Of a stretch of 64,000 nt of DNA, positions 50,901 to 59,156 are shown piece after piece (position 1 is the stretch's first letter; each line of letters opens with the position of its first letter). The notes beneath the pieces were generated by a model that searched no databases, had not been told where the DNA came from, and saw only the letters and a list, made by a program, of their open reading frames with translations. This stretch comes from Bradyrhizobium quebecense (GTDB lineage: Bacteria; Pseudomonadota; Alphaproteobacteria; Rhizobiales; Xanthobacteraceae): positions 3,348,001 through 3,412,000 of the forward strand of contig NZ_CP088022.1 in NCBI RefSeq assembly GCF_013373795.3, read 5' to 3'. The translations under genes and the position numbers were made by a program.

Positions 50901-52529
50901 CTAGCCCGTCTTATTCATGATTGCCGGGCGGGGCAGCTGGAACATTTCCGGTCGGGGTGAAGGCGCGCGCGAACGCTTCGGCTTTTTCGCCGCTTTTCGA
51001 CCCGACTTCGTGAACGCGTTGGAGGACGGCAGCGGGGTGACCGGGGGCTCATGCCCCGCGCGTCAGGGTGCTTGCGGGACCAGAGCGTTTACCAAGCCGC
51101 GGAACAGGTCGGCGTCGGGGCACGCCGCAGCGAAGGCGAGACGGACGCGGGTGGCGGTCTCGATGACGCGGGCTGCGATCTTGAGAAGCCTGAGCCTGAT
51201 CGTGTTGAACTCGGCCGTTGCCAGATCGCGCGGCTTTGGGATGGCATCGCGCACGGCGAGGATGAGCCAATAGGCGGCGGTGTGGAAGACGAGGCGGACC
51301 TGGTTGGCGAGCGCCGAGCGGCAACTGGTGCGATCGGAGGCGAGCTGGGTCTTGTGCAGCTTGATCAGGTTCTCGGCCTGTCCGCGAGCGCAATAGAGGC
51401 TGTCATAGATCCACTCAGCCGAGCCGATATCCAGGCTGGTGACGACGTAGCGGACGTCGAGCCCTTGTTGGGTTGCCTCGATGCGGGCGACGACGCGGCG
51501 CTCACGATGCCAGGAGCCGGCCGCGTGGCAGGTCTCGGTGTAGCCGCGAACCACGATCTTGTTCTCGATCGCACGTTCGGTTCGAAATGCATCACAGACC
51601 TCGTCGACCTTTCTGGCGAGCGGCTTCGTGCCGGCTAGCGCGAAGATGTAATCGACGCCGTTTTGCTCGCAAAAAGTCATCGCCTCGGGGCCGGCGTAAT
51701 GGCTGTCGCCGCGGAAGGTGATACGCGTATCGGGCCAGCGCCGGCGAATGCGCCGAACCAGGCGGCGCAGGTGTGCCCGCACCTCGCGGCCGCTCGGCGT
51801 CTTGCCGGGGCGCAGGATGACCGCAACAGGCCGGCTGTGCTCGGTGTCGTAGACGTGGATCGGCAGGAAGCAGTGTTCATCATAATGGGCGTTGAACAGC
51901 GAGAGTTGCTGACGGCCATGCACCACGTCGACCGTGTCGTCGATGTCGAGCGTGATTGCGCTCGGCGCTCGCGCGTAGCTGTCCATCCATAGGTCAACCA
52001 GCACAGAGCTCAGCCGGATCACCTCGCGCAGGTGTGGTGCATTCTCCAGGCGCGATAGGGTCGGCTGCGAACACAGATCCCGGCCAGTGTCCGGCAGTCG
52101 GCCGCAAGCCAGCTTGAACGCCGGATCGCCGCGTAAACGATCGAGATCATTGCCATCCTCGTAGCCACACGCGATGGCGAAGATGCGGGCGCGGATCATA
52201 TCCGCAAGGCTGTGCACGATGCGTCCCGGATCGCGCCGCTCGGGGAATACGCAGGACAACTTCGCGGCCAAGCCGAGGCGCCGGTCCGCCATGGCCAGAA
52301 GCATGACGCCGCCATCCGACGTCAGCTTGCCGCCGTCGAACGAGGCTGTGATCTTCTTGTGGGAAACGGCTGGAAATGAGAACGGCAGACTCGTATCGTC
52401 GGTCATGGCGAGTGTGGCGGCCCGGATGCGCGGAGGGTGGGTGTCAGCAACCGAATCCTACGCCATCTCAGCGGCTTACGCCACGCTCGCCAGCCTCTCA
52501 ACAAGCCGCTGATGAATAAGACGGGCTAG
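50901..52529 (-). mobile_element. IS1380-family insertion sequence (1629 bp)
   Basis: Complete element with perfect 18-bp terminal inverted repeats CTAGCCCGTCTTATTCAT at both ends and one full-length transposase gene inside. The bases flanking the two ends (GACAC left, AGCGC right) do not form a direct repeat, so no target duplication is visible. This could result from a deletion or recombination next to the element after insertion. It forms the right border of the csu pilus region and lies close to the 3' end of a membrane protein gene. Confidence 0.92.
51063..52406 (-). CDS. IS1380-family transposase
   Basis: An intact 447-residue DDE transposase with the IS1380 pattern: FDGGKLTSDGGVMLLAMADR at the N-terminus, catalytic Asp residues in ITLDIDDTVDVVHGRQQLSL and RITFRGDSHYAGPEAM, and Glu in YCARGQAENLIKLHKTQLAS. 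YDEHCFLPIHVYDTEHSRPV is also typical. No frameshift or stop is seen, so the element may be active. Confidence 0.95.
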   Translation of the reverse strand: MTDDTSLPFSFPAVSHKKITASFDGGKLTSDGGVMLLAMADRRLGLAAKLSCVFPERRDPGRIVHSLADMIRARIFAIACGYEDGNDLDRLRGDPAFKLACGRLPDTGRDLCSQPTLSRLENAPHLREVIRLSSVLVDLWMDSYARAPSAITLDIDDTVDVVHGRQQLSLFNAHYDEHCFLPIHVYDTEHSRPVAVILRPGKTPSGREVRAHLRRLVRRIRRRWPDTRITFRGDSHYAGPEAMTFCEQNGVDYIFALAGTKPLARKVDEVCDAFRTERAIENKIVVRGYTETCHAAGSWHRERRVVARIEATQQGLDVRYVVTSLDIGSAEWIYDSLYCARGQAENLIKLHKTQLASDRTSCRSALANQVRLVFHTAAYWLILAVRDAIPKPRDLATAEFNTIRLRLLKIAARVIETATRVRLAFAAACPDADLFRGLVNALVPQAP

Positions 52530-52537
52530 AGCGCGAT

Positions 52538-52912
52538 CTAGCTGACCACGATCTTGGCGACGCAGAGCAGGATCACCAGCGCCAGGAAGAAGATGTCGAT
52601 ATAGGATTTGATCTCGCCGGCATGCCTGAGCGCGGTGACATCGGCGACGATCTGCTTGCGCGAGGCCACCGCATTGGGCCCCTCACCGGCCGCAGCGGCG
52701 AGCCGCCGCGTCTCGCCTTCGAGGCGCTCGATGCGCTGGAAGAAATAGAACGAGCGCAGGCCCGAGAAGGCATGCATCGTTGCATAGACCAGGACCAGGA
52801 TCGCGACCGTCGCGCGCTGCTCGTATTTCTCCAGCAGGTTCAGCGTGAAATAGACCAGTCCCAGGAACACGAAGTTGGAGAGGACACGGTAGGCGTAGCT
52901 GGCAAAGATCAT
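52538..52912 (-). CDS. Small membrane protein, function unknown
   Basis: A 124-residue protein with membrane segments MIFASYAYRVLSNFVFLGLV and TVAILVLVYATMHAFSGLRS and a C-terminal hydrophobic segment YIDIFFLALVILLCVAKIVV. A charged helix lies between (RIERLEGETRRLAAAAGEG). No family recognised. The ATG at 52912 follows GGAG at good spacing. Its end is only 9 bp from the IS1380 right end, so its original downstream sequence has been displaced. Confidence 0.72.
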   Translation of the reverse strand: MIFASYAYRVLSNFVFLGLVYFTLNLLEKYEQRATVAILVLVYATMHAFSGLRSFYFFQRIERLEGETRRLAAAAGEGPNAVASRKQIVADVTALRHAGEIKSYIDIFFLALVILLCVAKIVVS

Positions 52913-53162
52913 CGGGTGCTCCGGGTGGGGCAGGCTTGCGGCCGCGCGGTCGGGAGACGCGGCCGCCTCCGGTCGGCAGCGCCACACCGGCAAGGCCATG
53001 CATCCGCGAATCTACCTGACCGGTGTTACAGGACCGCATCGACCGGCGCCTTCACGTCGCGCGCCGGCACTCGTCGCACCTGCCCTGGGGCGCGGGGCCG
53101 GCACGGCCAGGCCGCAGCCACACTTCGAAAAAGTCCAGCGATTTCAAGGATCAACTGAGGTG

Positions 53163-53247
53163 TGGTGCGCTCGGAGGGACTCGAACCCCCACGGTGTTAC
53201 CCACTGCCACCTCAAGGCAGCGCGTCTACCAATTCCGCCACGAGCGC
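53163..53247 (-). tRNA. tRNA-Leu (anticodon GAG)
   Basis: On the minus strand GCGCTCG pairs with CGAGCGC as acceptor stem. D-arm GGCGGAATTGGTAGACGC, anticodon arm CTGCC-TTGAGGT-GGCAG with anticodon GAG, a long variable arm and T-arm GGGGG-TTCGAGT-CCCTC follow (one wobble pair). The CCA end is encoded. The long variable arm and D-arm sequence identify leucine; codon read is CUC. Confidence 0.97.
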
Positions 53248-53339
53248 TAAGGATGTCGGATGGAACCCTAAGGCGCCGCCGCATCGAGGGGGCCATGTAA
53301 CAAATCACGGATGCAGGGACAAGGCGCTTGATGCGTGAA

Positions 53340-53585
53340 TTAACTGCGAACCCCGGGAGATTTCGGCAGCATCTGCTTGACCTCGACCGCAATCCGGTTG
53401 CGGTCGACCAGGACGACGCCGCTGGCCACCGGCAGGTTGTTGGCGAGGATCTTGACCTCGTCGGCCTCGGTGGCATCCAGTTCGATGATGGCGCCCCGGG
53501 ACAGCCGCATGACCTGGTGAATCGGCATGGTGGTCGTGCCGAGGACCACCATGAGATCAACGCTGACTTTATCGAGGGTGGGCAC
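53340..53585 (-). CDS. fliN: FliN-like flagellar motor switch protein
   Basis: An 81-residue protein that is essentially the FliN/SpoA C-terminal domain: VDLMVVLGTTTMPIHQVMRL, RGAIIELDATEADEVKILAN and ASGVVLVDRNRIAVEVKQML. FliN forms part of the cytoplasmic C-ring that sets flagellar rotation and docks export substrates. It starts with GTG. It lacks any N-terminal extension and has no flagellar neighbours, which is unusual because fliN normally sits with fliM and fliG. It may be an extra copy. Confidence 0.85.
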   Translation of the reverse strand: MPTLDKVSVDLMVVLGTTTMPIHQVMRLSRGAIIELDATEADEVKILANNLPVASGVVLVDRNRIAVEVKQMLPKSPGVRS

Positions 53586-53645
53586 TTCTGAACCGCCGAA
53601 CTGGAACTAAATTGTGGATTCACCTGACCACGTTAGGGTTAGCTA

Positions 53646-54374
53646 ATGGTTAACGACCGCCAAAGCCTCGATTTGACGACCTTTGCCCGCCCTTCGGGCG
53701 GCGAAGCGGTCGAATGGCGGATCTCGGACCGTCCGGTGCCCTACCCCGATTCTCTCGCCGAGATGGACGCAAGGGTAGCGGCGATCGCCGAGGGCTCGGC
53801 GCCTGAACTGGTGTGGCTGCTCGAGCACCCGCCGCTCTACACCTCCGGCACCAGCGGCAAGGCCGACGACCTGCTGGCTCCGTGCTTTCCGACCTTCCAG
53901 AGCGGCCGCGGCGGTCAGGTCACCTATCACGGCCCGGGCCAGCGCGTTGCCTATGTGATGCTCAACCTCAAGCGGCGCCGGCCCGATGTGCGCGCCTATG
54001 TTGCCTCGCTCGAGGAATGGATCATCCGCACGCTCGCTGCCTTCAACGTCCGCGGCGAGCGCCGCGAGGACCGCGTCGGGGTCTGGGTGCGGCGCCCGCA
54101 CAAGGGGCCGGGCCATGAGGACAAGATCGCCGCGATCGGCGTGCGGCTGCGCCGCTGGGTCTCGTTCCACGGTATCGCGATCAATGTCGAGCCCGACCTC
54201 TCGCACTTCCAGGCGATCGTGCCCTGCGGCGTGGTCGATCCGCGCTACGGCGTCACCTCGCTGGTCGATCTCGGGCTGCCGGTCACGATGGCCGATGTCG
54301 ACATCGCGCTCCGGCAGGCATTTTCCGAGGTGTTCGGGGACACCGCAGCGCGCCTGCCGGAAGCGACGTTGTAA
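53646..54374 (+). CDS. lipB: Octanoyltransferase (lipoate-protein ligase B)
   Basis: LipB transfers octanoate from acyl carrier protein to the lipoyl domains of 2-oxoacid dehydrogenases and the glycine cleavage system. The 242-residue protein has [20 protein letters not shown], the substrate-binding [20 protein letters not shown], catalytic K160 in [15 protein letters not shown] and catalytic C194 in [12 protein letters not shown]. The length is normal for alphaproteobacteria. It is divergent from fliN and convergent with the tautomerase gene (3 bp gap). Confidence 0.95.
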   Translation: MVNDRQSLDLTTFARPSGGEAVEWRISDRPVPYPDSLAEMDARVAAIAEGSAPELVWLLEHPPLYTSGTSGKADDLLAPCFPTFQSGRGGQVTYHGPGQRVAYVMLNLKRRRPDVRAYVASLEEWIIRTLAAFNVRGERREDRVGVWVRRPHKGPGHEDKIAAIGVRLRRWVSFHGIAINVEPDLSHFQAIVPCGVVDPRYGVTSLVDLGLPVTMADVDIALRQAFSEVFGDTAARLPEATL

Positions 54375-54377
54375 GGC

Positions 54378-54800
54378 TTACGCCGCCTTCTGCGGCACCT
54401 CGAGCTTGCCGGCGATGTAACGGCGCTCCTGGGTCAGCCCGCCGAAGCCGTAGGCATCGCCCCTCACCTCGTCGACATGGGCGTAGCTCTCGGTGTGGAG
54501 CGGCCCGAGCAATTCGCCCATCCGCTTGAACAGCGCCGCGAGATAGGCCGCCTTCTCGTCCTTGGTGTTGGTGCCTTCGGTGACGTGGATGTCGAGCCAG
54601 TAGCTCGCGAGCCCCTGCTCGGCGAGCGACTTGCCGCCGGCGAACCAGTCGGCGGCGTCGGCGGACTTCACGATGATTGCCGTGACCTTGGGGTCCTTGT
54701 GCAGAATCCCCGCGGTCAGCTCCGACACGGCAGCGGCGATGTCGGACTTCAGCGACGGCCTCTCGCGGGAGGTCGCATAGGTGACGGTGACGAGCGGCAT
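54378..54800 (-). CDS. 4-oxalocrotonate tautomerase family protein
   Basis: A 140-residue tautomerase-superfamily protein. After removal of Met the N-terminal Pro (MPLVTVTYATSRERPSLKSD) serves as catalytic base. The chain is twice the size of classical 4-OT (about 60 residues), like fused members such as cis-CAAD. The second half includes YWLDIHVTEGTNTKDEKAAY and LLGPLHTESYAHVDEVRGDA. Substrate unknown. The start at 54800 follows AAGGAGA. The frameshifted LysR gene is divergently placed 115 bp upstream and is its likely former regulator. Confidence 0.88.
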   Translation of the reverse strand: MPLVTVTYATSRERPSLKSDIAAAVSELTAGILHKDPKVTAIIVKSADAADWFAGGKSLAEQGLASYWLDIHVTEGTNTKDEKAAYLAALFKRMGELLGPLHTESYAHVDEVRGDAYGFGGLTQERRYIAGKLEVPQKAA

Positions 54801-54915
54801 GATCGGTCTCCTTGAATTCGGTTGGCGCGGGTCAATCGCGCCTCCTCCAACTAGACCTTTGCGCATCATCTTGATATCTTATCCATATGGATAGCAATGA
54901 TAACAATTGTTGATC

Positions 54916-55772
54916 ATGACGGCGACGCTCGATATCGACACCGTGCAGGCCTTCCTCCTCGTCGCCGAGCTGCAGGGCTTCACCCGTGCCGCCGAGGCGC
55001 TCGGCACCACGCAGGCCGCGATCAGCAGAAATTGCAGCGGCTGGAAACCGTGCTCGGCAAGCGGCTGGTCGAGCGCTCGCCGCGCGCGGTGCGGCTGACC
55101 GCCGATGGCGCGGCCTTCCTGCACCACGCCCGCGCGCTGATCGAGGTGCATGACCGTGCGGTGTCCGGCGGGACACCGGCGCGGCAGCAGTTGACGCTTG
55201 GGATCAGCGATCACGCCGCGGGGCCGGAGCTGGTGCCGCTGCTGGAGCGGCTGCACGCGATGGCCTCGCAGCTTGCGCTCGCCGTCACCATCGGCTTCTC
55301 GCGCGAGATGCTCGACGCCTACGATGCCGGCGAGCTTGACGCCGTGATCGTGCGCCAGGAGGGCAGCCGGCGTGGCGGCGAGAAACTGACCGAGGACGAA
55401 TTCGGCTGGTTCGCCGCCAAGCGCTTCGTCTGGCCGCGCGGCGACGCACTGCCGCTCGCTACGCTCGCACCGCCCTGCGGTGTGCGCGCCCTTGCCGTGC
55501 GAGTGCTCGACAAGGCCGGCATCGCGTGGACCGAAAGCTTCGTCGGCGGCGGCGTCACCGCGGTCGTGGCCGCCGCGCTCGCAGGCCTTGCTGTTGCCCC
55601 CCTCGTCCGCCGCATCGCGCCGCCCGGCTTGATCGACATCGGACCCACGCGCAAGCTGCCACGGCTCGGTACGTCAAAGGTGATGCTGCATTCGAAGGTC
55701 AGCGAACCCGCGAAGCTCGCGGCATTGCGGACGCTGGCGGCGACGTTCCGGAGTGTGGCGTCTGCAGCGTAG
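54916..55772 (+). pseudogene. LysR-family regulator disrupted by a frameshift in the HTH
   Basis: The start gives TATLDIDTVQAFLLVAELQG then FTRAAEALGTTQAAIS, a normal LysR helix-turn-helix, but the frame then turns to unrelated sequence and stops at 55098. The continuation KLQRLETVLGKRLVERSPRA and the complete effector domain (QQLTLGISDHAAGPELVPLL to the end at 55772) are in another frame. One missing C after base 55026 (AGC-AGA instead of AGC-CAG-AAA) explains the break. It is either a recent pseudogene or a sequencing error. The effector domain is intact, which suggests that the change is recent. Confidence 0.82.
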
Positions 55773-55793
55773 TGCGGGCACCGCTGTGCAGCA

Positions 55794-56219
55794 TCACGAG
55801 GAATGCTCGGCGGCTTCCAGCTCTCTCACGACAAACCAGTAGGTCAGGCCTGCGACAAATCCGGCTGCGGCGAACAGGCAGACAAGTCCGGATGTCCAGA
55901 CGGCCGGAGACCGCAGCAGCACCGTGATGCACAACGCACCGATCGCAGCGCCTGCGCCGGCGAAGAACCCGGCGGATCGGATCCGGAACTCCTCGCTTAG
56001 CCAGATCGCGATCGCTGCGGGAATCGCGGTTAGCAGGCATGTGATGACAAAGACCAGGAATGAGGGAAGCAGAAGCGCGATGACGCCTCCCAGCAGCCTC
56101 ATGATGTCGCCGCCGGATGCGACCATCAGCAGCGTCTGGGCAACACCAGAGAGGACCGCAGTTGCGGCTCCGCATCCAGCGAGCCAACCTCCAAATGCAC
56201 GGCAACCGTCATCAGACAT
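55794..56219 (-). CDS. Small four-helix membrane protein, function unknown
   Basis: A 141-residue inner-membrane protein with four hydrophobic segments: GGWLAGCGAATAVLSGVAQT, LLGGVIALLLPSFLVFVITC, SAGFFAGAGAAIGALCITVL and TSGLVCLFAAAGFVAGLTYW. The last residues are charged. No family recognised. It begins 10 bp after the stop codon of the DUF4166 fusion gene on the same strand and may be co-transcribed with it. Confidence 0.72.
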   Translation of the reverse strand: MSDDGCRAFGGWLAGCGAATAVLSGVAQTLLMVASGGDIMRLLGGVIALLLPSFLVFVITCLLTAIPAAIAIWLSEEFRIRSAGFFAGAGAAIGALCITVLLRSPAVWTSGLVCLFAAAGFVAGLTYWFVVRELEAAEHSS

Positions 56220-56229
56220 CTCGCCCTCT

Positions 56230-58332
56230 TCACAAGATCGCCTCGAACGCGCTGCGCAAGGTCTCATGCCGAAACACAAAGCCGTTGCTGAGCGCCTTGT
56301 TCGGCAGCACGCGCTGGCCGCCGAGCAGCAGCTCGTTGGCGAAGTCGCCTCCGACGGCGCGGAGCAGCGCGGCAGGCACGCGGAAGATCGCGGGCCGGTG
56401 CAGGCGGCGTCCGAGCTCCTCGGTGAATTTCGTGTTGGTCACCGGGATCGGCGCGGTCGCGTTGATCGGGCCTGAGAGCTCCGGCTTCGCGATCACATGC
56501 GCGATCAGGCGCACCAGATCGTCGCGCTCGATCCACGACATCCACTGCTTGCCCGAGCCGAGCGGGCCGCCGAGACCAAATTCGAAGGGCGTCAGCATCC
56601 GCGTGATGAAACCGCCGTCGGTGCCGACCACGAGACCGATCCGCAAATACGCGACGCGCACGCCGTGACCGGCGGCGGGCTTCGCCGCATTCTCCCAGGC
56701 CTCGCACAGTTCATGACTGAAGCAAGCGTGGGATTTCGCCGATTCCGTCAGCACCTGGTCCTGCCAGAGACCATACCAGCCGATCGCGGAGCCGCTCACC
56801 AGCACCGCCGGCTTGCGTTCGAGCCGCGCGATCAGCCTGACGACCTCGGCCGTCATGTCGACACGCGAGGCGATGATCTTGCGGCGCTTGGCCTCGGTCC
56901 AAAGACCGTTGCCGATCGGCTCGCCCGCCAGATTGACGATGGCGTCGATCCCTGTATCGGCGGGCAGCTGGTCGAGGCTGGTGATCAGCGTCACCGGCGG
57001 CGGCAGCATCTCTGCCTTCGCCGGATTGCGGATCAGCGCAATCACCTGATGGCCTGATGCGGTGAGGCTTGCGGCCAGGCGGCTGCCGATGAACCCGGTC
57101 GCGCCGGTGATGAGCACGGTCTGCCGCGCCGGCAATTTCTCGACCAAGGTGGCGGCCGACCCGCTGACCATCCGTCCCAACCGCCTGGCGGCGGCGAAGT
57201 CGCGCGCACCGAACAGCGCCACGCCGAAGGCCGCGGCAGTTGCGAACAGGCTTAGCAGGCCTGCGGAAGCCGGCACGACAGCCGTCGGCAGCATCGCCCA
57301 GCCGATCAGCACCGGCACCAGCAGCACCAGGATGGCGCCGTAGTTGATCGCGAGCAGCGTATGATTGATCCGCTCGCTCGGCGGCAGTTTTCGGCTCAGA
57401 TCCTCCTCGACGAAATCCATCAGCGTGATCACGACCTCGACGACCAGCACGGCCATGACGGCGATCGCGAGAATACCGTGCACCTCCAGCCAGCCGAGCA
57501 CGAGGAACAGCAGCGCATAAAGCATGTTCCGCACGCTGTGCAGCTGCAACTCATGGCGCTGCGAGGGACGCCAGGCCAGCCGCTCGGTGAATTCGTGGTG
57601 ATAGAAGGTGTCGAACGCGCCCATCGCGATCTGGATGGCGACCAAGGTCCAAAGCAGCGGCGTCATGACGAAGTAAGCCTCCCTGAATACGGCGGACTGA
57701 CGGATCAGCCGGCCAAAACGCGGGTGGATGATCTCCAGCGTGAAGCGGAAGTCGCCGCAGCCGAGATCGGAATGCGTGACGGTGAGATCGCCTGGCGTGA
57801 GCCATTCGGGCAATTGCATCCGAAACGGCCCGAGCCGCAGCGAATAGCCAACGCTATGAAACACCAGCGCCTCGTGCTCGACCGCGATCCGCAACGCCAT
57901 GCTGACGCCGAATCCGACATACTCCTCGAGCCCGGTCGACCCGGCAAAACGCTTGGCGGAATGAATCACCTGCGGAAAGCCGTCGCGGCGCGCGCAGATG
58001 CGGGTCCAGATCTGGCCGCCGCTCGCGGCGTCCTCGGTAACGGTGACGATCATCGGCACGCCGATCTCGGTGCCGGTCGGAAGCGGTCCGCCGATCAGCC
58101 GCGCGGCCTGTGCCAGCCACCAGCCGGCGCGGCTGCTCGAGGCTTCCTCGACCTCGCCGACATAGACGACGGTGTTGCCGTCCTCGAACCGCTTCGAGAA
58201 GCGCCGCCAGATCGCAACCGGCAGGCGGCCCCAATCCTCGTCCGACAACAACGCGCGGAAGCGATGGTCGTCGAACAGTTTCGTATCGGAAGCCGGCGCT
58301 GTCTTGAAGGTGGATATCCTTGCTGACGCCAT
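56230..58332 (-). CDS. Fusion protein: DUF4166 domain, DoxX-like membrane region and TIGR01777-type epimerase
   Basis: A 700-residue protein with three parts. Residues 1-215 match DUF4166: FRALLSDEDWGRLPVAIWRR, then EIGVPMIVTVTEDAASGGQI. Residues 218-370 hold four or five membrane helices with DoxX-like character (VAIQIAMGAFDTFYHHEFTE, VRNMLYALLFLVLGWLEVHG). Residues from about 400 on form a Rossmann SDR/epimerase of the TIGR01777 type: VLITGATGFIGSRLAASLTA, VNLAGEPIGNGLWTEAKRRK and LVSGSAIGWYG with the active-site Ser and Tyr. The epimerase end sits on the cytoplasmic side. Substrate unknown. Downstream of, and probably controlled by, the GbsR/MarR-type regulator (26 bp gap). Confidence 0.88.
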   Translation of the reverse strand: MASARISTFKTAPASDTKLFDDHRFRALLSDEDWGRLPVAIWRRFSKRFEDGNTVVYVGEVEEASSSRAGWWLAQAARLIGGPLPTGTEIGVPMIVTVTEDAASGGQIWTRICARRDGFPQVIHSAKRFAGSTGLEEYVGFGVSMALRIAVEHEALVFHSVGYSLRLGPFRMQLPEWLTPGDLTVTHSDLGCGDFRFTLEIIHPRFGRLIRQSAVFREAYFVMTPLLWTLVAIQIAMGAFDTFYHHEFTERLAWRPSQRHELQLHSVRNMLYALLFLVLGWLEVHGILAIAVMAVLVVEVVITLMDFVEEDLSRKLPPSERINHTLLAINYGAILVLLVPVLIGWAMLPTAVVPASAGLLSLFATAAAFGVALFGARDFAAARRLGRMVSGSAATLVEKLPARQTVLITGATGFIGSRLAASLTASGHQVIALIRNPAKAEMLPPPVTLITSLDQLPADTGIDAIVNLAGEPIGNGLWTEAKRRKIIASRVDMTAEVVRLIARLERKPAVLVSGSAIGWYGLWQDQVLTESAKSHACFSHELCEAWENAAKPAAGHGVRVAYLRIGLVVGTDGGFITRMLTPFEFGLGGPLGSGKQWMSWIERDDLVRLIAHVIAKPELSGPINATAPIPVTNTKFTEELGRRLHRPAIFRVPAALLRAVGGDFANELLLGGQRVLPNKALSNGFVFRHETLRSAFEAIL

Positions 58333-58358
58333 CGCACACTCCCGTTACGCCGCCGCCC

Positions 58359-58916
58359 CTATTTGGCTCTGCCTGTCGGCAGGAAACTCACGATCTTCTC
58401 GCCGAGCTTGATCAATGCGACCAGGCGTGGCCGCGGCACGTTCAGCATCTGCGTGTACCAGCGGTCGACCAGCTCGGTGAATGTCAGCATCTCCTTCAGC
58501 CGCTTGCTGGCGAGCGGACTGATGGCGGGATCGTCGGCCGCGTCGGAGACGCAAGCGCGCAGCGCCGCCAGCGCGGGATCGATCTCGCGCTCCTTGCGCC
58601 CCGCTGCAATCTTCGCCGCGACCTCCCAGATATCGGTCTCGGCCTCGAAATGGTCGCGACGGTCGCCGAGGATCGGCACCCGCCGGATCAATCCCCAGGA
58701 CAGCAATTCTTTGATCGAATTGGAGACGTTGGAGCGCGCCATGCCGAGCGTGTCGGCGATGTCCTCCGCGGTCATTGGCGCCTCGGCGAGGTAGAGCAGC
58801 CCGTGGATCTGGCTGACCGAGCGGTTGACGCCCCATTCGTCGCCCATGTCGCCCCAATGCAGGATGAAGCGCTCGACGGCGGCGGGAAGTTTTTTCTTGG
58901 CGGTTATTTCTGTCAT
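58359..58916 (-). CDS. GbsR/MarR-family transcriptional regulator
   Basis: A 185-residue winged-helix regulator of the GbsR type: AVERFILHWGDMGDEWGVNR, QIHGLLYLAEAPMTAEDIAD, LGMARSNVSNSIKELLSWGL and VPILGDRRDHFEAETDIWEV. GbsR-like proteins control osmolyte, lipid or efflux genes. It heads an operon with the DUF4166 fusion gene 26 bp downstream. The start ATG lies in the centre of a perfect 22-bp palindrome, a probable autoregulatory operator. The frame remains open far upstream over the methyltransferase gene, but the true start is clear from the fold. Confidence 0.92.
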   Translation of the reverse strand: MTEITAKKKLPAAVERFILHWGDMGDEWGVNRSVSQIHGLLYLAEAPMTAEDIADTLGMARSNVSNSIKELLSWGLIRRVPILGDRRDHFEAETDIWEVAAKIAAGRKEREIDPALAALRACVSDAADDPAISPLASKRLKEMLTFTELVDRWYTQMLNVPRPRLVALIKLGEKIVSFLPTGRAK

Positions 58917-58926
58917 GACAGAAATA
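58905..58926. promoter_or_regulatory. Perfect 22-bp palindrome centred on the regulator start codon
   Basis: The 20-bp core ATTTCTGTCATGACAGAAAT (58906-58925) plus a flanking T/A pair is a perfect palindrome. The CAT at 58914-58916 is the complement of the regulator's ATG. Binding here would block both transcription and, if leaderless, initiation. Probable operator of the GbsR/MarR-type regulator. Confidence 0.75.
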
Positions 58927-59156
58927 TCAGATTGTTCGGAGCAGAAGTCAAGGGTCATCGATGCCGCCAGGGACGCCGCATGACGCAGCGTGTCCCTCTC
59001 GCCTGTGTGACCCCAGCGAGGGTGATTCATCACAGATGACGAATTTTCCTTTGTCGCGACCGACGTCTTCGTCCAAGCTGATCCGGGTGGACGATTTTTC
59101 CGCCGGATCGCGGGCTGTCGACATGAGCCAGCTTCACGGCCAACAAGGAGCTTGCG

